Positions 17,962 through 26,762 of a DNA stretch of 64,000 nucleotides are shown here, piece by piece. The DNA is taken from NCBI GenBank assembly GCA_050246995.1, contig JBFWVA010000003.1, positions 62,001 through 126,000 of the forward strand, in the 5' to 3' direction. The position numbers and the translations under genes were made by a program. Origin of the DNA: SHVO01 sp050246995 (lineage in GTDB: Bacteria > Pseudomonadota > Alphaproteobacteria > Rhodospirillales > Rhodospirillaceae). The first letter of the stretch is position 1. Every line of letters begins with the position of its first letter. The notes below the pieces were generated by a model, which worked only from the letters and a program-made list of their open reading frames with translations, was not told where the DNA came from and searched no databases.

Positions 17962-18885
17962 CTAGGCGTGCCCGCAAACCTCGTAGCGCGTGCGGGGCCC
18001 GATATACCGGCGCAGCTTGCCGATGGCTTTCGCTTCGATCTGCCGCACGCGCTCCGCCGTCAGACCATAGGCCGTGGCGATGCTGGCGAGGGTCATGGGT
18101 TCTTCCGATAAATAACGTTGCCGCACGATATCCTTTTCGCGCCGGTCGAGACGTTCGAGCGCGTCATTGAGGATTTCGACGTGCCAATTCTGTTCGTCTT
18201 CGCCGGCGAGCAGTGCTTCGGCGTCCATCGACGTGTCCGCGATCACGTCCCCGAACGTCAATCCTTCGCTGCCCGGCACGGGCTGATGGAGCGAGACGTC
18301 GATGGCGGTCATGCGCTGATCCATGGCGACGAGGTCTTCACGGCTCACCTGGAAATGCTTGGCCAAAGTGTCGATGTTCTTGTCGTCCAAGTAGCGATCG
18401 CCGTCGGCTTGAAGATTTTGCTTCGCCCGGCGCAAATTGAAGAACAGACGCTTTTTCGCCGCTCCATTGCCGACTTTGATCAAAGACCAAGTTTGCAGGA
18501 CGTAGTTCAACATAGCCGCCTTGATCCACCAGCGGGCATAGGTCGAAAAACGGAAACCTTTTTCCGGATCGAAGCGCTCGGCCGACTGCAGGAGGCCAAG
18601 ATTGCCCTCGCCGATCAAATCCGCCAGCGGCACGCCATACCCGCTATACTTCTGCGCGATCTTGGGCACCAACCGCAGATGGCTGCCGATCAGTGCGTCG
18701 TAAGCTTGACGTTCGCCATTCTCATACCAGCCGCGGATCAGACGATGTTCCTCCCGTTCGCTCAGAACCGGAAATTCGCGGATCCGCGCCAGATAAGCAC
18801 TATGTTCAGCGCGAGAAATGCCGGTATTGCGCGCCGGCGGCCGGCGCAGGAGTGCGGTTTCGCTATGCGACACAACGTGATTCAT
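17962..18885 (-). CDS. rpoH: RNA polymerase sigma-32 factor (RpoH-type)
   Basis: Heat-shock-type sigma factor. About 307 residues. Region 2 contains DLIGEGNLGLLQS and FSTYARWWIKAA. The RpoH box reads KKRLFFNLRRAK (144-155), which separates it from RpoD. Region 4 has the helix-turn-helix TLASIATAYGLTAERVRQIEAKAIGKLRR. The ATG giving MNHVVSH was chosen; an ATG five codons earlier is in frame. Alphaproteobacteria often carry more than one rpoH, so this could be RpoH1 or RpoH2. Confidence 0.93.
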   Translation of the reverse strand: MNHVVSHSETALLRRPPARNTGISRAEHSAYLARIREFPVLSEREEHRLIRGWYENGERQAYDALIGSHLRLVPKIAQKYSGYGVPLADLIGEGNLGLLQSAERFDPEKGFRFSTYARWWIKAAMLNYVLQTWSLIKVGNGAAKKRLFFNLRRAKQNLQADGDRYLDDKNIDTLAKHFQVSREDLVAMDQRMTAIDVSLHQPVPGSEGLTFGDVIADTSMDAEALLAGEDEQNWHVEILNDALERLDRREKDIVRQRYLSEEPMTLASIATAYGLTAERVRQIEAKAIGKLRRYIGPRTRYEVCGHA

Positions 18886-19030
18886 ACCTGAACAACGCAT
18901 CCCGCATGGGATCGGCCCCGAATTATCGTATTAAAAAACCTAACTATTTGGGGTATTTTTGTGTCAGGCGCGTGTTCCTGCGCGGGCCGCCACAACGTCC
19001 GCGCGCATCCGCGCGATCCTTGGGGGTTAC

Positions 19031-20818
19031 ATGACGACCTATGCCGCTCCGTTGCGCGACATGCGCTTTGTGCTTCACGAGGTGCTGTCCGCCGCCGACA
19101 CATTGACCGCGTTGCCGGGGTTCGCCGACGCGTCCGCCGATTTGATGGATGCGGTCCTCGATGAATGCGCCAAGCTCTGCGAGGACGTGCTCTTCCCCAT
19201 CAACCGTGTCGGCGACGAGATCGGGTGCACGTTCAAGGACGGCGTTGTTACAACCCCGCCGGGCTTCAAGGAGGCCTACAAACAATATGCCGATGGCGGC
19301 TGGTGCGGCCTCACCGCCAGCCCCGAGTATGGCGGCCAAGGTTTGCCCGAGACATTGGACTATCTCGTCAGTGAGATGATCGGCTCGGCCAACATGTCGA
19401 TCGGGCTATATCCCGGCCTCACCCAGGGCACCATTCTCGCCCTGGCCGCGCTTGGCACGCCCGAGCAGAAGAAAGTGTATCTGCCCAAGCTCGTCGGCGG
19501 AGCATGGCAGGGAACCATGTGCCTTACCGAAGCGCACGCGGGTTCCGATCTCGGCCTTCTGCGCACCAAGGCGGTCCCGAACGGCGACGGAAGCTACAGC
19601 CTCACCGGGACGAAGATTTTCATTTCGGCCGGTGAGCACGACATGGCCGAGAACCACGTGCATCTAGTGCTTGCGCGCCTTCCGGATGCGCCGGAAGGAA
19701 GCCGCGGCATTTCGATGTTCCTGGTCCCGAAATTCCTGCCCAAGGAAGACGGTGCGCCCGGCGCGCGTAATTCCGTCGCCGCGGGTTCCATCGAACATAA
19801 GATGGGCCTAAAGGCGTCGGTCACATGCGTGATGAATTTCGACGGCGCCAAGGGCTGGCTCGTCGGTCAACCGCACAAAGGCCTCGCCGGCATGTTCGTG
19901 ATGATGAACAAGGAGCGCTTGTTCGTCGGCAGTCAGGGCATCAGCCAGGCCGAGACCGCCTATCAAAGCGCCGCCGCTTACGCGCGCGACCGCCTGCAAG
20001 GCCGGGCGGCAGACGGCGCCGCGAAACCCGATAAGCCCGCCGATCCCATCATCGTGCATCCCGATATCCGCAACCGCCTCATGTTCAGCCGCGCCATCGT
20101 CGAAGCCGAGCGCGCGCTTGCGGTCTGGACGCACCTTAATGTGGACATCGCGCACAAACACGCCGACGCGGCCACGCGCCAGCATGCCGAGGATATGGCC
20201 GGGTTGATGACGCCGATCGTCAAAGCCGCGGGCACCGATTTCGGATCTGAAATCACCAACACCTGCATGCAAGTCTTCGGCGGTCACGGCTACATCCGTG
20301 AGCACGGCATGGAACAGCTTGTACGTGATGTCCGCATCTCGCAGATCTACGAAGGCACCAACGCCATTCAGGCCCTTGACCTTGTCGGCCGCAAGCTGGG
20401 GATCGAACAGGGCCGTCTCTTTAAAGGCTGGCTCTCGGAAGTCGAAGCCACCATCAAAGGTCTCGAGGGCCGCAATGACATGGGTGAGTTCATCGCACCG
20501 CTGAAGGAAGCGGTGGCGCGGTTGACGGCCGTCACGGTGTGGATGACGGAGGAATCCGAGAACGATCCGAACGCACGCGGCGCGGCCGCGGTCGATTATC
20601 TGCGCCTCTTCGCGCTCACCGCCTTCGCCTGGATCTGGGTGCGTATGGTCGATAAGGCTATCGCCGCCAAGGGAGCCAACAACGACACCTTCTATGACAC
20701 CAAGATCGAAGTGGGACGCTACTTCATGAAGCGTATCCTGCCACAGACCGTCGGCCTCGACGCGGTGATCCGCGCGGGCAGCAAGACCATGATGACCTTG
20801 CCGGAGGCGGCATTCTGA
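19031..20818 (+). CDS. Acyl-CoA dehydrogenase (DmdC / long FadE-like type)
   Basis: FAD flavoprotein that oxidises an acyl-CoA to the 2-enoyl-CoA. 595 residues, the longer subclass with an extra C-terminal domain. It begins with the APLRDMRFVLHEVL N-terminal motif of this group, then MCLTEAHAGSDLG in the flavin site, and QVFGGHGYIREHGMEQLVRD with the region carrying the catalytic base, followed by YEGTNAIQALDL. The ATG has GGGGG nearby upstream. Similar proteins are named 3-methylmercaptopropionyl-CoA dehydrogenase DmdC, but the substrate cannot be read from sequence. The stop overlaps the probable start of the next gene. Confidence 0.92.
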   Translation: MTTYAAPLRDMRFVLHEVLSAADTLTALPGFADASADLMDAVLDECAKLCEDVLFPINRVGDEIGCTFKDGVVTTPPGFKEAYKQYADGGWCGLTASPEYGGQGLPETLDYLVSEMIGSANMSIGLYPGLTQGTILALAALGTPEQKKVYLPKLVGGAWQGTMCLTEAHAGSDLGLLRTKAVPNGDGSYSLTGTKIFISAGEHDMAENHVHLVLARLPDAPEGSRGISMFLVPKFLPKEDGAPGARNSVAAGSIEHKMGLKASVTCVMNFDGAKGWLVGQPHKGLAGMFVMMNKERLFVGSQGISQAETAYQSAAAYARDRLQGRAADGAAKPDKPADPIIVHPDIRNRLMFSRAIVEAERALAVWTHLNVDIAHKHADAATRQHAEDMAGLMTPIVKAAGTDFGSEITNTCMQVFGGHGYIREHGMEQLVRDVRISQIYEGTNAIQALDLVGRKLGIEQGRLFKGWLSEVEATIKGLEGRNDMGEFIAPLKEAVARLTAVTVWMTEESENDPNARGAAAVDYLRLFALTAFAWIWVRMVDKAIAAKGANNDTFYDTKIEVGRYFMKRILPQTVGLDAVIRAGSKTMMTLPEAAF

Positions 20819-23800
20819 CGCCGGATGTCTTCTCGCGGCACCGGCGCGCGCTGATTGGCGGGGCCGCCGGTTTCGCCGTTCTCATTGCCGGATTGATTGT
20901 CGCGCCCAGTTTTATCGACTGGACGCCCTATCGCGATACGTTCGCGCGCCAGCTATCAAGCGCAGTCGGCCGTCCGGTCGCGATCGAAGGCGAGGTGACC
21001 TTTGCGTTGGTGCCGCGCCCGGCGCTTGAAGCCGGCCGCGTCCGTATCGGCGGCGGCGATGAAAACGTGACCATCGCGGAAGTGAAGGCTTGGCTTGGTT
21101 TAGGACCGCTGCTGCGCGGCGACCTTTATTTCCGCGACCTGCGTCTTGATGACGTGAATGGCGTTCTTCGGATCGACCTTCCCTGGACTCAAGCGCCGGC
21201 GGCTGATGGCGGCGGACCTGCGGCGCCAGCCGCACGCCCCGTTTCGGTGGACGTGGACCGCATCGCGTTGAATGGCGGTGATCTCACGCTGCGCGATCAG
21301 AGCGGCGCTACGCTTCTGCGGGCGCAAGGGATGGACCTCGTCTTTTCCAATGAAGCGCGGGACAGGTTTCGCGTCACCGGCGATGTAAGTCTGGACAAAC
21401 ACCCGATGACCCTCGACGCCGAGGTCGGTGCAGCGGGCCGCGATGGTGTCCGCGCGTTGTCCGTTTCGGCGCGAGTGCCGGCGGCCACGGCGTCGTTCAA
21501 TCTTAGCGGACGCCTTTCGCTCGCCGCGCGCACTTTGGACGGCGACGTCACAATCAAAGCCGATCGTGGTGCGCCGTTGATGGCCGCGCTCGGATGGCCC
21601 GGCCTCAAAGGAGTTTCGGCCTTGGAGCGTCCCCTTGTGATGTCGGCCAAATCTTCCGTGAGCCCGGACGGTGTGGCATTGACCGGCGTCAGCGTCGATG
21701 CCGGAGGGTCGGCCGCGAAGGGCGCTCTCGATTGGCGCCGTGACCGCGCGCCGCAGCTCAGCGCGTCCTTCGACTTCGCCCCTATTACACTTGAGGACTG
21801 GTGGCCCATCCCGGTCAACGCGGGTGCGCCGTCGAGTGCGCCGCCCGCTGCGGCGCCTCAAACGCCGGCTGAGCTATCTGCTGGCGGCAGGCTGACCGGC
21901 GAAATCGCGCTGCGGTTCCCGGCGCTTTCATTTCGCGGGCAGGGGCTGCGCGATGGCCGTTTGAACGCGACCCTCGCGGACGGCGAACTGAAAATCTCCG
22001 ATCTCACCGTGACTCTCCCCGGCACCACACGGCTGAATGGCTTCGGGCTTGTGAACTTCGCCGACACCACGCCCGCGCTCGATGGCGTGGTAACCCTCCA
22101 GACCTTCGATGCCCGCGGGTTCTTGGCTTGGTTGGGCGCGGACGTTTCAGGTGTGCCGCCGGGCCGCCTCGGCAGTGCTTCCTTCCAAGGCGCGGTACAG
22201 GGCACCCTCAACATTCTCGAAGTGAATGATATCGAAGCGGCGCTCGACACCGCACGGCTCGGTGGGCGCCTGTCGTTCGCGCGGCGCGCGCGCCCGTTCG
22301 TCGGTGTTGATCTGCGCGCGGCGAATATCAATCTCGACAGCTATCGCGGGGCACGGCCTACGCCGGGCGCGCAACCCGCCGCGCAACCCGCCGCGAAACC
22401 CGATGTGTATGGTGTAACGCCCTCAGGCGCGGATTTCACCGTGTTGGGCGATTGGGACGCGGAGGTGCATGTTCAACTTGATGATGTGACCGCGGGCGGC
22501 CTTCCGGGCGGGCGCGTCGGGCTGGATCTCGGCTTGAAGGACGGTAAGCTCGATATCCGTACCGCCTCCTTCGAAAAAATTGCCGGAACGACGGCGTGGC
22601 TCAGCGGATCGATTGGCGGTTTCGGTACCGCGCTGCAATTCAACAACCTGCAATTTGATCTCGCCGGTGATGATATGGACCGGCTGGCCGGGCTGGTGGG
22701 GATCAAGGCAGGGGCTGCGCTCAAGGCGCTCGGGCAGGCGTCGCTCACCGGCACGCTCAACGGCGGGGCCGTGCAAGCCGATGTTTCGGCGACCCTCAAG
22801 GCCGCCGGACTTACGGCTCGCGCCACCGGCCACATCATGGAGTTCGACAAGACACCACGGTTCGACGGCCATGTAGAGGCCTCGCATCCCAGGTTCTCCG
22901 ATCTCATGAAGGCCATGTCATCATGGCCAGCGAACATGCGAAATCCCGGCGCTTTCGCGGCTCAGGTGAGGATCGCGCAGGAGGCCGGAAAGACCGTCTT
23001 CGGCGACGCGAAGGTCTCCATCGGCCGCGACCGGATGTCCGGTTCGGCGGAAGTGACCGAGGTGGACGGCCGGAAGCAGATCAACGTACGCCTGACGGAT
23101 ATCGCGCTCGACCTCGACCGGCTGATACCGCCGGATGAACCCGCGTCCGCGAAAACAGCCCCGGCAAAATCCGGGTCTACGCCGGCGGCGGCCGCGCCGG
23201 TCACACCGGCATCGCCGTGGTCGCAGGACGAAATCAAGTGGAGTTTTCTCAAAGGCTGGAGCGGCGAGGTTGCCGTCGCCGGACCGTCATTCGCGGCGCG
23301 TGGTGTCCAGCTTCAGGATTTTTCGGCGCGTCTCATCGTTGCTGACAACGCGGCCGAACTCGCCGATTGGCAGGGCAAGATCTTCGGCGCGCCGGGGCAA
23401 TTATTCCTGCGGCTCACTGCGAACCCGGAACCGAGTCTGCAAGGACAGGTCGCCGTTACGCGCGCCGACTTCCGCGCGCTCGTCACCGCGCTCAATGGCG
23501 GACGCACGAGCATCAAATCCAGCGGCACCGCGGACATTGTCGCCAGTTTCTCGGCGACAGGAACATCGCCCGCGGCCTTCGCGGGTTCGCTCACCGGCAG
23601 CGGAACTTTGAAGGTCACCGCCGCTGAGACCGGCACCGGCCTTTCAGCAGGTCTGCTCGGCCCTTTAAGTGCGGCGGCGCAGCTTGATGTCGCAACGCCG
23701 GGCAAGCCGGCGCCCTCCACATTCTCCACACGCCTCAGTGCTGCCAACGGGGCCATTAAACTGGAAAATGCGGAGGTCGCGTCGCGCAGTCACACGGGCC

Positions 23801-23949
23801 GCTTCGCGGGCGTCATCGATCTTCCGCGCCGCCAGGTGGATATCACCGGCGTGCTGGTTCCGCGCAAAGCCGGAGAAGACCAACTGCCGATCTCCATCAA
23901 AGGCCCGATGGATCGGCCGAATATCCGGCTCTTGCCGCCGCCGAAATGA
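20815..23949 (+). CDS. AsmA family protein (large envelope protein, possible lipid-transfer role)
   Basis: About 1044 residues: an N-terminal membrane helix (RRALIGG...VLIAGLIV), then FIDWTPYRDTF and the VGRPVAIEGEVTFALVPRPALE segment that opens the AsmA domain. A long beta-rich periplasmic region follows, broken by Ala/Pro-rich linkers, and it ends in the AsmA C-terminal PRKAGEDQLPISIKGPMDRP. No ATG, GTG or TTG precedes the membrane helix in frame. CTG at 20815 has GGAGG (20803-20807) seven bases upstream and overlaps the previous TGA as CTGA, so it is my preferred start. A TTG at 20893 would remove most of the helix. AsmA-like proteins are linked to outer-membrane phospholipid transport. 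Confidence 0.88.
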   Translation: MTPDVFSRHRRALIGGAAGFAVLIAGLIVAPSFIDWTPYRDTFARQLSSAVGRPVAIEGEVTFALVPRPALEAGRVRIGGGDENVTIAEVKAWLGLGPLLRGDLYFRDLRLDDVNGVLRIDLPWTQAPAADGGGPAAPAARPVSVDVDRIALNGGDLTLRDQSGATLLRAQGMDLVFSNEARDRFRVTGDVSLDKHPMTLDAEVGAAGRDGVRALSVSARVPAATASFNLSGRLSLAARTLDGDVTIKADRGAPLMAALGWPGLKGVSALERPLVMSAKSSVSPDGVALTGVSVDAGGSAAKGALDWRRDRAPQLSASFDFAPITLEDWWPIPVNAGAPSSAPPAAAPQTPAELSAGGRLTGEIALRFPALSFRGQGLRDGRLNATLADGELKISDLTVTLPGTTRLNGFGLVNFADTTPALDGVVTLQTFDARGFLAWLGADVSGVPPGRLGSASFQGAVQGTLNILEVNDIEAALDTARLGGRLSFARRARPFVGVDLRAANINLDSYRGARPTPGAQPAAQPAAKPDVYGVTPSGADFTVLGDWDAEVHVQLDDVTAGGLPGGRVGLDLGLKDGKLDIRTASFEKIAGTTAWLSGSIGGFGTALQFNNLQFDLAGDDMDRLAGLVGIKAGAALKALGQASLTGTLNGGAVQADVSATLKAAGLTARATGHIMEFDKTPRFDGHVEASHPRFSDLMKAMSSWPANMRNPGAFAAQVRIAQEAGKTVFGDAKVSIGRDRMSGSAEVTEVDGRKQINVRLTDIALDLDRLIPPDEPASAKTAPAKSGSTPAAAAPVTPASPWSQDEIKWSFLKGWSGEVAVAGPSFAARGVQLQDFSARLIVADNAAELADWQGKIFGAPGQLFLRLTANPEPSLQGQVAVTRADFRALVTALNGGRTSIKSSGTADIVASFSATGTSPAAFAGSLTGSGTLKVTAAETGTGLSAGLLGPLSAAAQLDVATPGKPAPSTFSTRLSAANGAIKLENAEVASRSHTGRFAGVIDLPRRQVDITGVLVPRKAGEDQLPISIKGPMDRPNIRLLPPPK

Positions 23950-23950
23950 C

Positions 23951-24154
23951 CTAGCGTTTCCGCGCCTCGCGCAGCACGAAGACACGCAGCGCGCTCGACA
24001 GGTTTCCCGCACGCTCCTTGTCGATCTCGGCGATCAGTTTGTTCATGGAAACCTGCCGCTGCGCCGCGATGGCGGCCAGCGCATCCCAGAACGGCTCCTC
24101 GAGGGAAATGCTTGTGCGGTGACCCGCGATATCCACCGATCTCTTTTTAATCAT
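23951..24154 (-). CDS. Ribbon-helix-helix domain protein
   Basis: 67 residues. RTSISLEEPFWDALAAIAAQRQVSMNKLIAEID matches the RHH_4-type ribbon-helix-helix fold (an arginine/serine beta strand followed by two helices) common in alphaproteobacteria. Likely a small dimeric DNA-binding protein, with an unknown target. Its ATG lies 8 bp inside the 3' end of fumC, so the two are probably translated together. It faces the AsmA gene convergently, with one base between the stops. Confidence 0.85.
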   Translation of the reverse strand: MIKKRSVDIAGHRTSISLEEPFWDALAAIAAQRQVSMNKLIAEIDKERAGNLSSALRVFVLREARKR

Positions 24155-25538
24155 GCGGTCCGATCATATCGCCGGGTTTAACCCAGGCATCGAAATCGCT
24201 CGCGCTCACATAGCCGGTCTCGATCGCCGCGGCCTTGAGGGTCGTACCGTTTGCGTGAGCTTTCTTCGCAATCTCGGCCGCTTTGTCGTACCCGATGTGC
24301 GGCGCCAGCGCCGTCACCAGCATCAGGGAGTTTTCAAGATGCCGCTGGATCGCCGCTTTGTCGGCTTTCAAGCCGCGCACGCAGTGGATGTTGAAGCTCT
24401 CCGCGGCGTCCGCCAGAAGTTGGATGGACATGAGCACGTTGTACACGATGACGGGCTTGAACACGTTCAGTTCAAGATGCCCATGCGATCCGGCCACCGT
24501 CACCGTGGTGTGATTACCCATGACTTGCGCGCACACCATGGTGAGTGCTTCGGCCTGAGTCGGGTTCACCTTGCCGGGCATGATCGATGAGCCGGGCTCA
24601 TTGGCCGGCAGGATCAACTCACCCAGACCTGAGCGCGGACCCGACGCCAGCAAGCGGACATCGTTCGCGATTTTCATCAATGAGACGGCGGTGGTGTTCA
24701 GGGCGCCGGAACATTCCACCATCGTGTCGTGCGAGCCCATGGCCTCGAAGAAGTTGGTCGACGGCCAGAAGGGAAGGTCCGTCAGCTTGCGCAGCTCGAG
24801 GCAGAACTTCTCCGCGAAGCCCTTCTTGGCGTTGAGTCCGGTGCCGACGGCGGTTCCGCCTTGCGCGAGGCGATAGAGACGCGGCAACACCGCCTTCAAA
24901 CGCTCGACGCTAAAACCCACCTGCGCCGCATAGCCGGAAAATTCCTGTCCGAGCGAAAGGGGGGTCGCATCCTGCAAATGCGTGCGGCCAATCTTGATAA
25001 TGGACTCAAACGCGTCGGCGCGGTTCTCCAGTGCGTCGTGAAGCTTCTCCAGAACCGGGATCAACCGGCCCGTCACTTCACGCGTCACGGCGATATGCAT
25101 CACCGCCGGGAAACTATCGTTGGACGATTGCCCGCGATTGACATGGTCGTTCGGATGAACGGGCGACTTTCCACCGCGGCCTTTGCCCAGAAGCTCATTG
25201 GCGCGGCCCGCGATCACCTCGTTGGCATTCATATTGCTCTGTGTGCCCGAGCCGGTCTGCCACACGACGAGCGGAAACTCCTCGTCGAGCTTCCCCTCGA
25301 CCACTTCGGCGGCGGACTGGGCGATGATGTCGGCGAGATCTGCGGGTAACTCGCCCAACGACTTGTTGGCAAGGGCCGCGGCTTGTTTCTGAAGGCCGAA
25401 CGCGCGCACGACAGGGATCGGCATGCGCTGACCGCCGATCTTGAAATTTTCAATGCTGCGCTGGGTTTGGGCACCCCAATAGTGATCCGATGGAACTTCC
25501 ACAGTTCCCAGACTGTCGGACTCTTTACGTGTGGTCAT
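24147..25538 (-). CDS. fumC: Fumarate hydratase class II FumC
   Basis: Iron-independent fumarase of the TCA cycle: fumarate to L-malate. 463 residues, the standard length. GRTHLQDATP contains H187 of the substrate site, and GSSIMPGKVNP (316-326) is the fumarase/aspartase signature with the catalytic-loop serine. VWQTGSGTQSNMNANEV and NRGQSSNDSFP are also present. The ATG overlaps the hydrolase stop as ATGA, which decides the start over a frame 13 codons longer. A second, unrelated class I fumarase lies 3 kb away. Confidence 0.97.
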   Translation of the reverse strand: MTTRKESDSLGTVEVPSDHYWGAQTQRSIENFKIGGQRMPIPVVRAFGLQKQAAALANKSLGELPADLADIIAQSAAEVVEGKLDEEFPLVVWQTGSGTQSNMNANEVIAGRANELLGKGRGGKSPVHPNDHVNRGQSSNDSFPAVMHIAVTREVTGRLIPVLEKLHDALENRADAFESIIKIGRTHLQDATPLSLGQEFSGYAAQVGFSVERLKAVLPRLYRLAQGGTAVGTGLNAKKGFAEKFCLELRKLTDLPFWPSTNFFEAMGSHDTMVECSGALNTTAVSLMKIANDVRLLASGPRSGLGELILPANEPGSSIMPGKVNPTQAEALTMVCAQVMGNHTTVTVAGSHGHLELNVFKPVIVYNVLMSIQLLADAAESFNIHCVRGLKADKAAIQRHLENSLMLVTALAPHIGYDKAAEIAKKAHANGTTLKAAAIETGYVSASDFDAWVKPGDMIGPHD

Positions 25539-26158
25539 GCGCCCCTCCGTTCGTGCAAGGCTGCGAGGAACGCACATACCGCGTCAAGAGCGTCAATCAG
25601 ATTTTCGTCATGTGTGCGCCCGGAGGCCCGGCGCGGTTTCAGGTCGTGATCGCCGTCCGGCAGCCACCGTACCTTGATGGCGCGGGACAGCTTTAATTGT
25701 GAAATGCTTTCCCGATCGCCCATGGGGTCACGCTCGCCCTGACAGATCAGGGTCGGGGTCTTCAGCGACAAAAGATGCTCCGTGCGGGGCTTGTCTTTAC
25801 GCCCAGCGCCGTAAAAGGGGTATCCGAGACACACGAGCCCCTGAACATTGACATCATCGGCGATCAGGCTGGCCATGCGCCCGCCCATGGATTTACCGCC
25901 GATCACGAGGCGCTCTGCCCTGAGCTCAGCGATAACCGAGCGCCAGGACTCAAGCAGAACCGGCTGACGGTCGGGAGGCTTTTTCGCGCCGGTCTTGCGG
26001 CGCGCCGCCATGTAAGGGAATTCGAACCGGGCGGCGCGATAGCCCGCCTGCGCGAGACCTTCGGCGAAGAAGGTCATGAACGGTGTATCCATCGGCGCGC
26101 CCGCCCCGTGCGCGAGGACAACGGTCAGCGGCGCGGACTTTGGTCCGGAGATCAGCAT
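25535..26158 (-). CDS. Alpha/beta hydrolase, KANL3/Tex30-like
   Basis: 207-residue cytoplasmic hydrolase. VLAHGAGAPMDTPF forms the oxyanion-hole region, GGKSMGGRMAS is the nucleophile elbow with the serine, and the catalytic Asp (QGERDPMG) and His (PDGDHDLK) follow. These match the dienelactone-hydrolase-like family KANL3/Tex30. The substrate is unknown. It is coupled to fumC by a 4-bp overlap. Confidence 0.85.
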   Translation of the reverse strand: MLISGPKSAPLTVVLAHGAGAPMDTPFMTFFAEGLAQAGYRAARFEFPYMAARRKTGAKKPPDRQPVLLESWRSVIAELRAERLVIGGKSMGGRMASLIADDVNVQGLVCLGYPFYGAGRKDKPRTEHLLSLKTPTLICQGERDPMGDRESISQLKLSRAIKVRWLPDGDHDLKPRRASGRTHDENLIDALDAVCAFLAALHERRGA

Positions 26159-26167
26159 GGGTCTTGC

Positions 26168-26725
26168 TTAAGGCTTTGTCGGTGAACGCTCAAGGCCGCG
26201 CGCTTTCCAGCACCGGGCGAACTCCTCCAGATAGGCGAGGCCGTTAAGGCAGGAGCCGAGTAGAAACAGCGTCAAATACCAAATGGGGGGCAGGGAGTCG
26301 CGCAATCGCAAACCCCAGTCCGGAGGGCCGTCCGTGGCAAGCCACGCCCATGCCGCGGGGTGGATGACAATCGTCGTGAACAGGGCCGCGAAGGGAGTAG
26401 CGGTGAGATAGTCGTGCACTCGCTGCTCGTGTGCGATCACATCGCGGCGCGGCGTCGCCCAACTGACGTCGGCGCCGGTCGTAAGTTCGTGCGCGACATA
26501 GGCGGCGATCAGAATTAAGGCGACGAGGGTCGTCACCTCGAAGAACATCGCCAGCAGCACCGCGAAACCCGCCTCGGCGGTCAGCAGGATATGGCAGGCC
26601 GATTCCGGCCATCCCGACGTGCGCGCGATGTTGGATTTACGATGGAAATACCAATCCGCGAGACCGAACATGATCCATGCCGGCAACAGGAGGCCCAGGA
26701 GTCCGACGATGGCGGCTTCGCGCAT
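26168..26725 (-). CDS. Conserved integral membrane protein of unknown function
   Basis: 185 residues with about four hydrophobic segments (near 5-22, 45-75, 110-130 and 145-165). Charged and histidine residues cluster in the loops: DWYFHRKS, AYVAHELTTG and RDVIAHEQRVHDY. The repeated His/Glu arrangement could bind metal or a cofactor, but I do not recognise the family. It lies 9 bp upstream of the hydrolase gene on the same strand and 37 bp from the amidohydrolase, so it probably belongs to the same transcript. Confidence 0.75.
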   Translation of the reverse strand: MREAAIVGLLGLLLPAWIMFGLADWYFHRKSNIARTSGWPESACHILLTAEAGFAVLLAMFFEVTTLVALILIAAYVAHELTTGADVSWATPRRDVIAHEQRVHDYLTATPFAALFTTIVIHPAAWAWLATDGPPDWGLRLRDSLPPIWYLTLFLLGSCLNGLAYLEEFARCWKARGLERSPTKP

Positions 26726-26762
26726 AGCACGTGCAACGCTCCGCCCCGCGGAGTGTTCCGTG

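Noticed and set aside
16825..18111. 428-codon plus ORF over rnpB and the amidase gene
   Set aside because: It crosses RNase P RNA and lies antisense to the amidase gene; no family signal.
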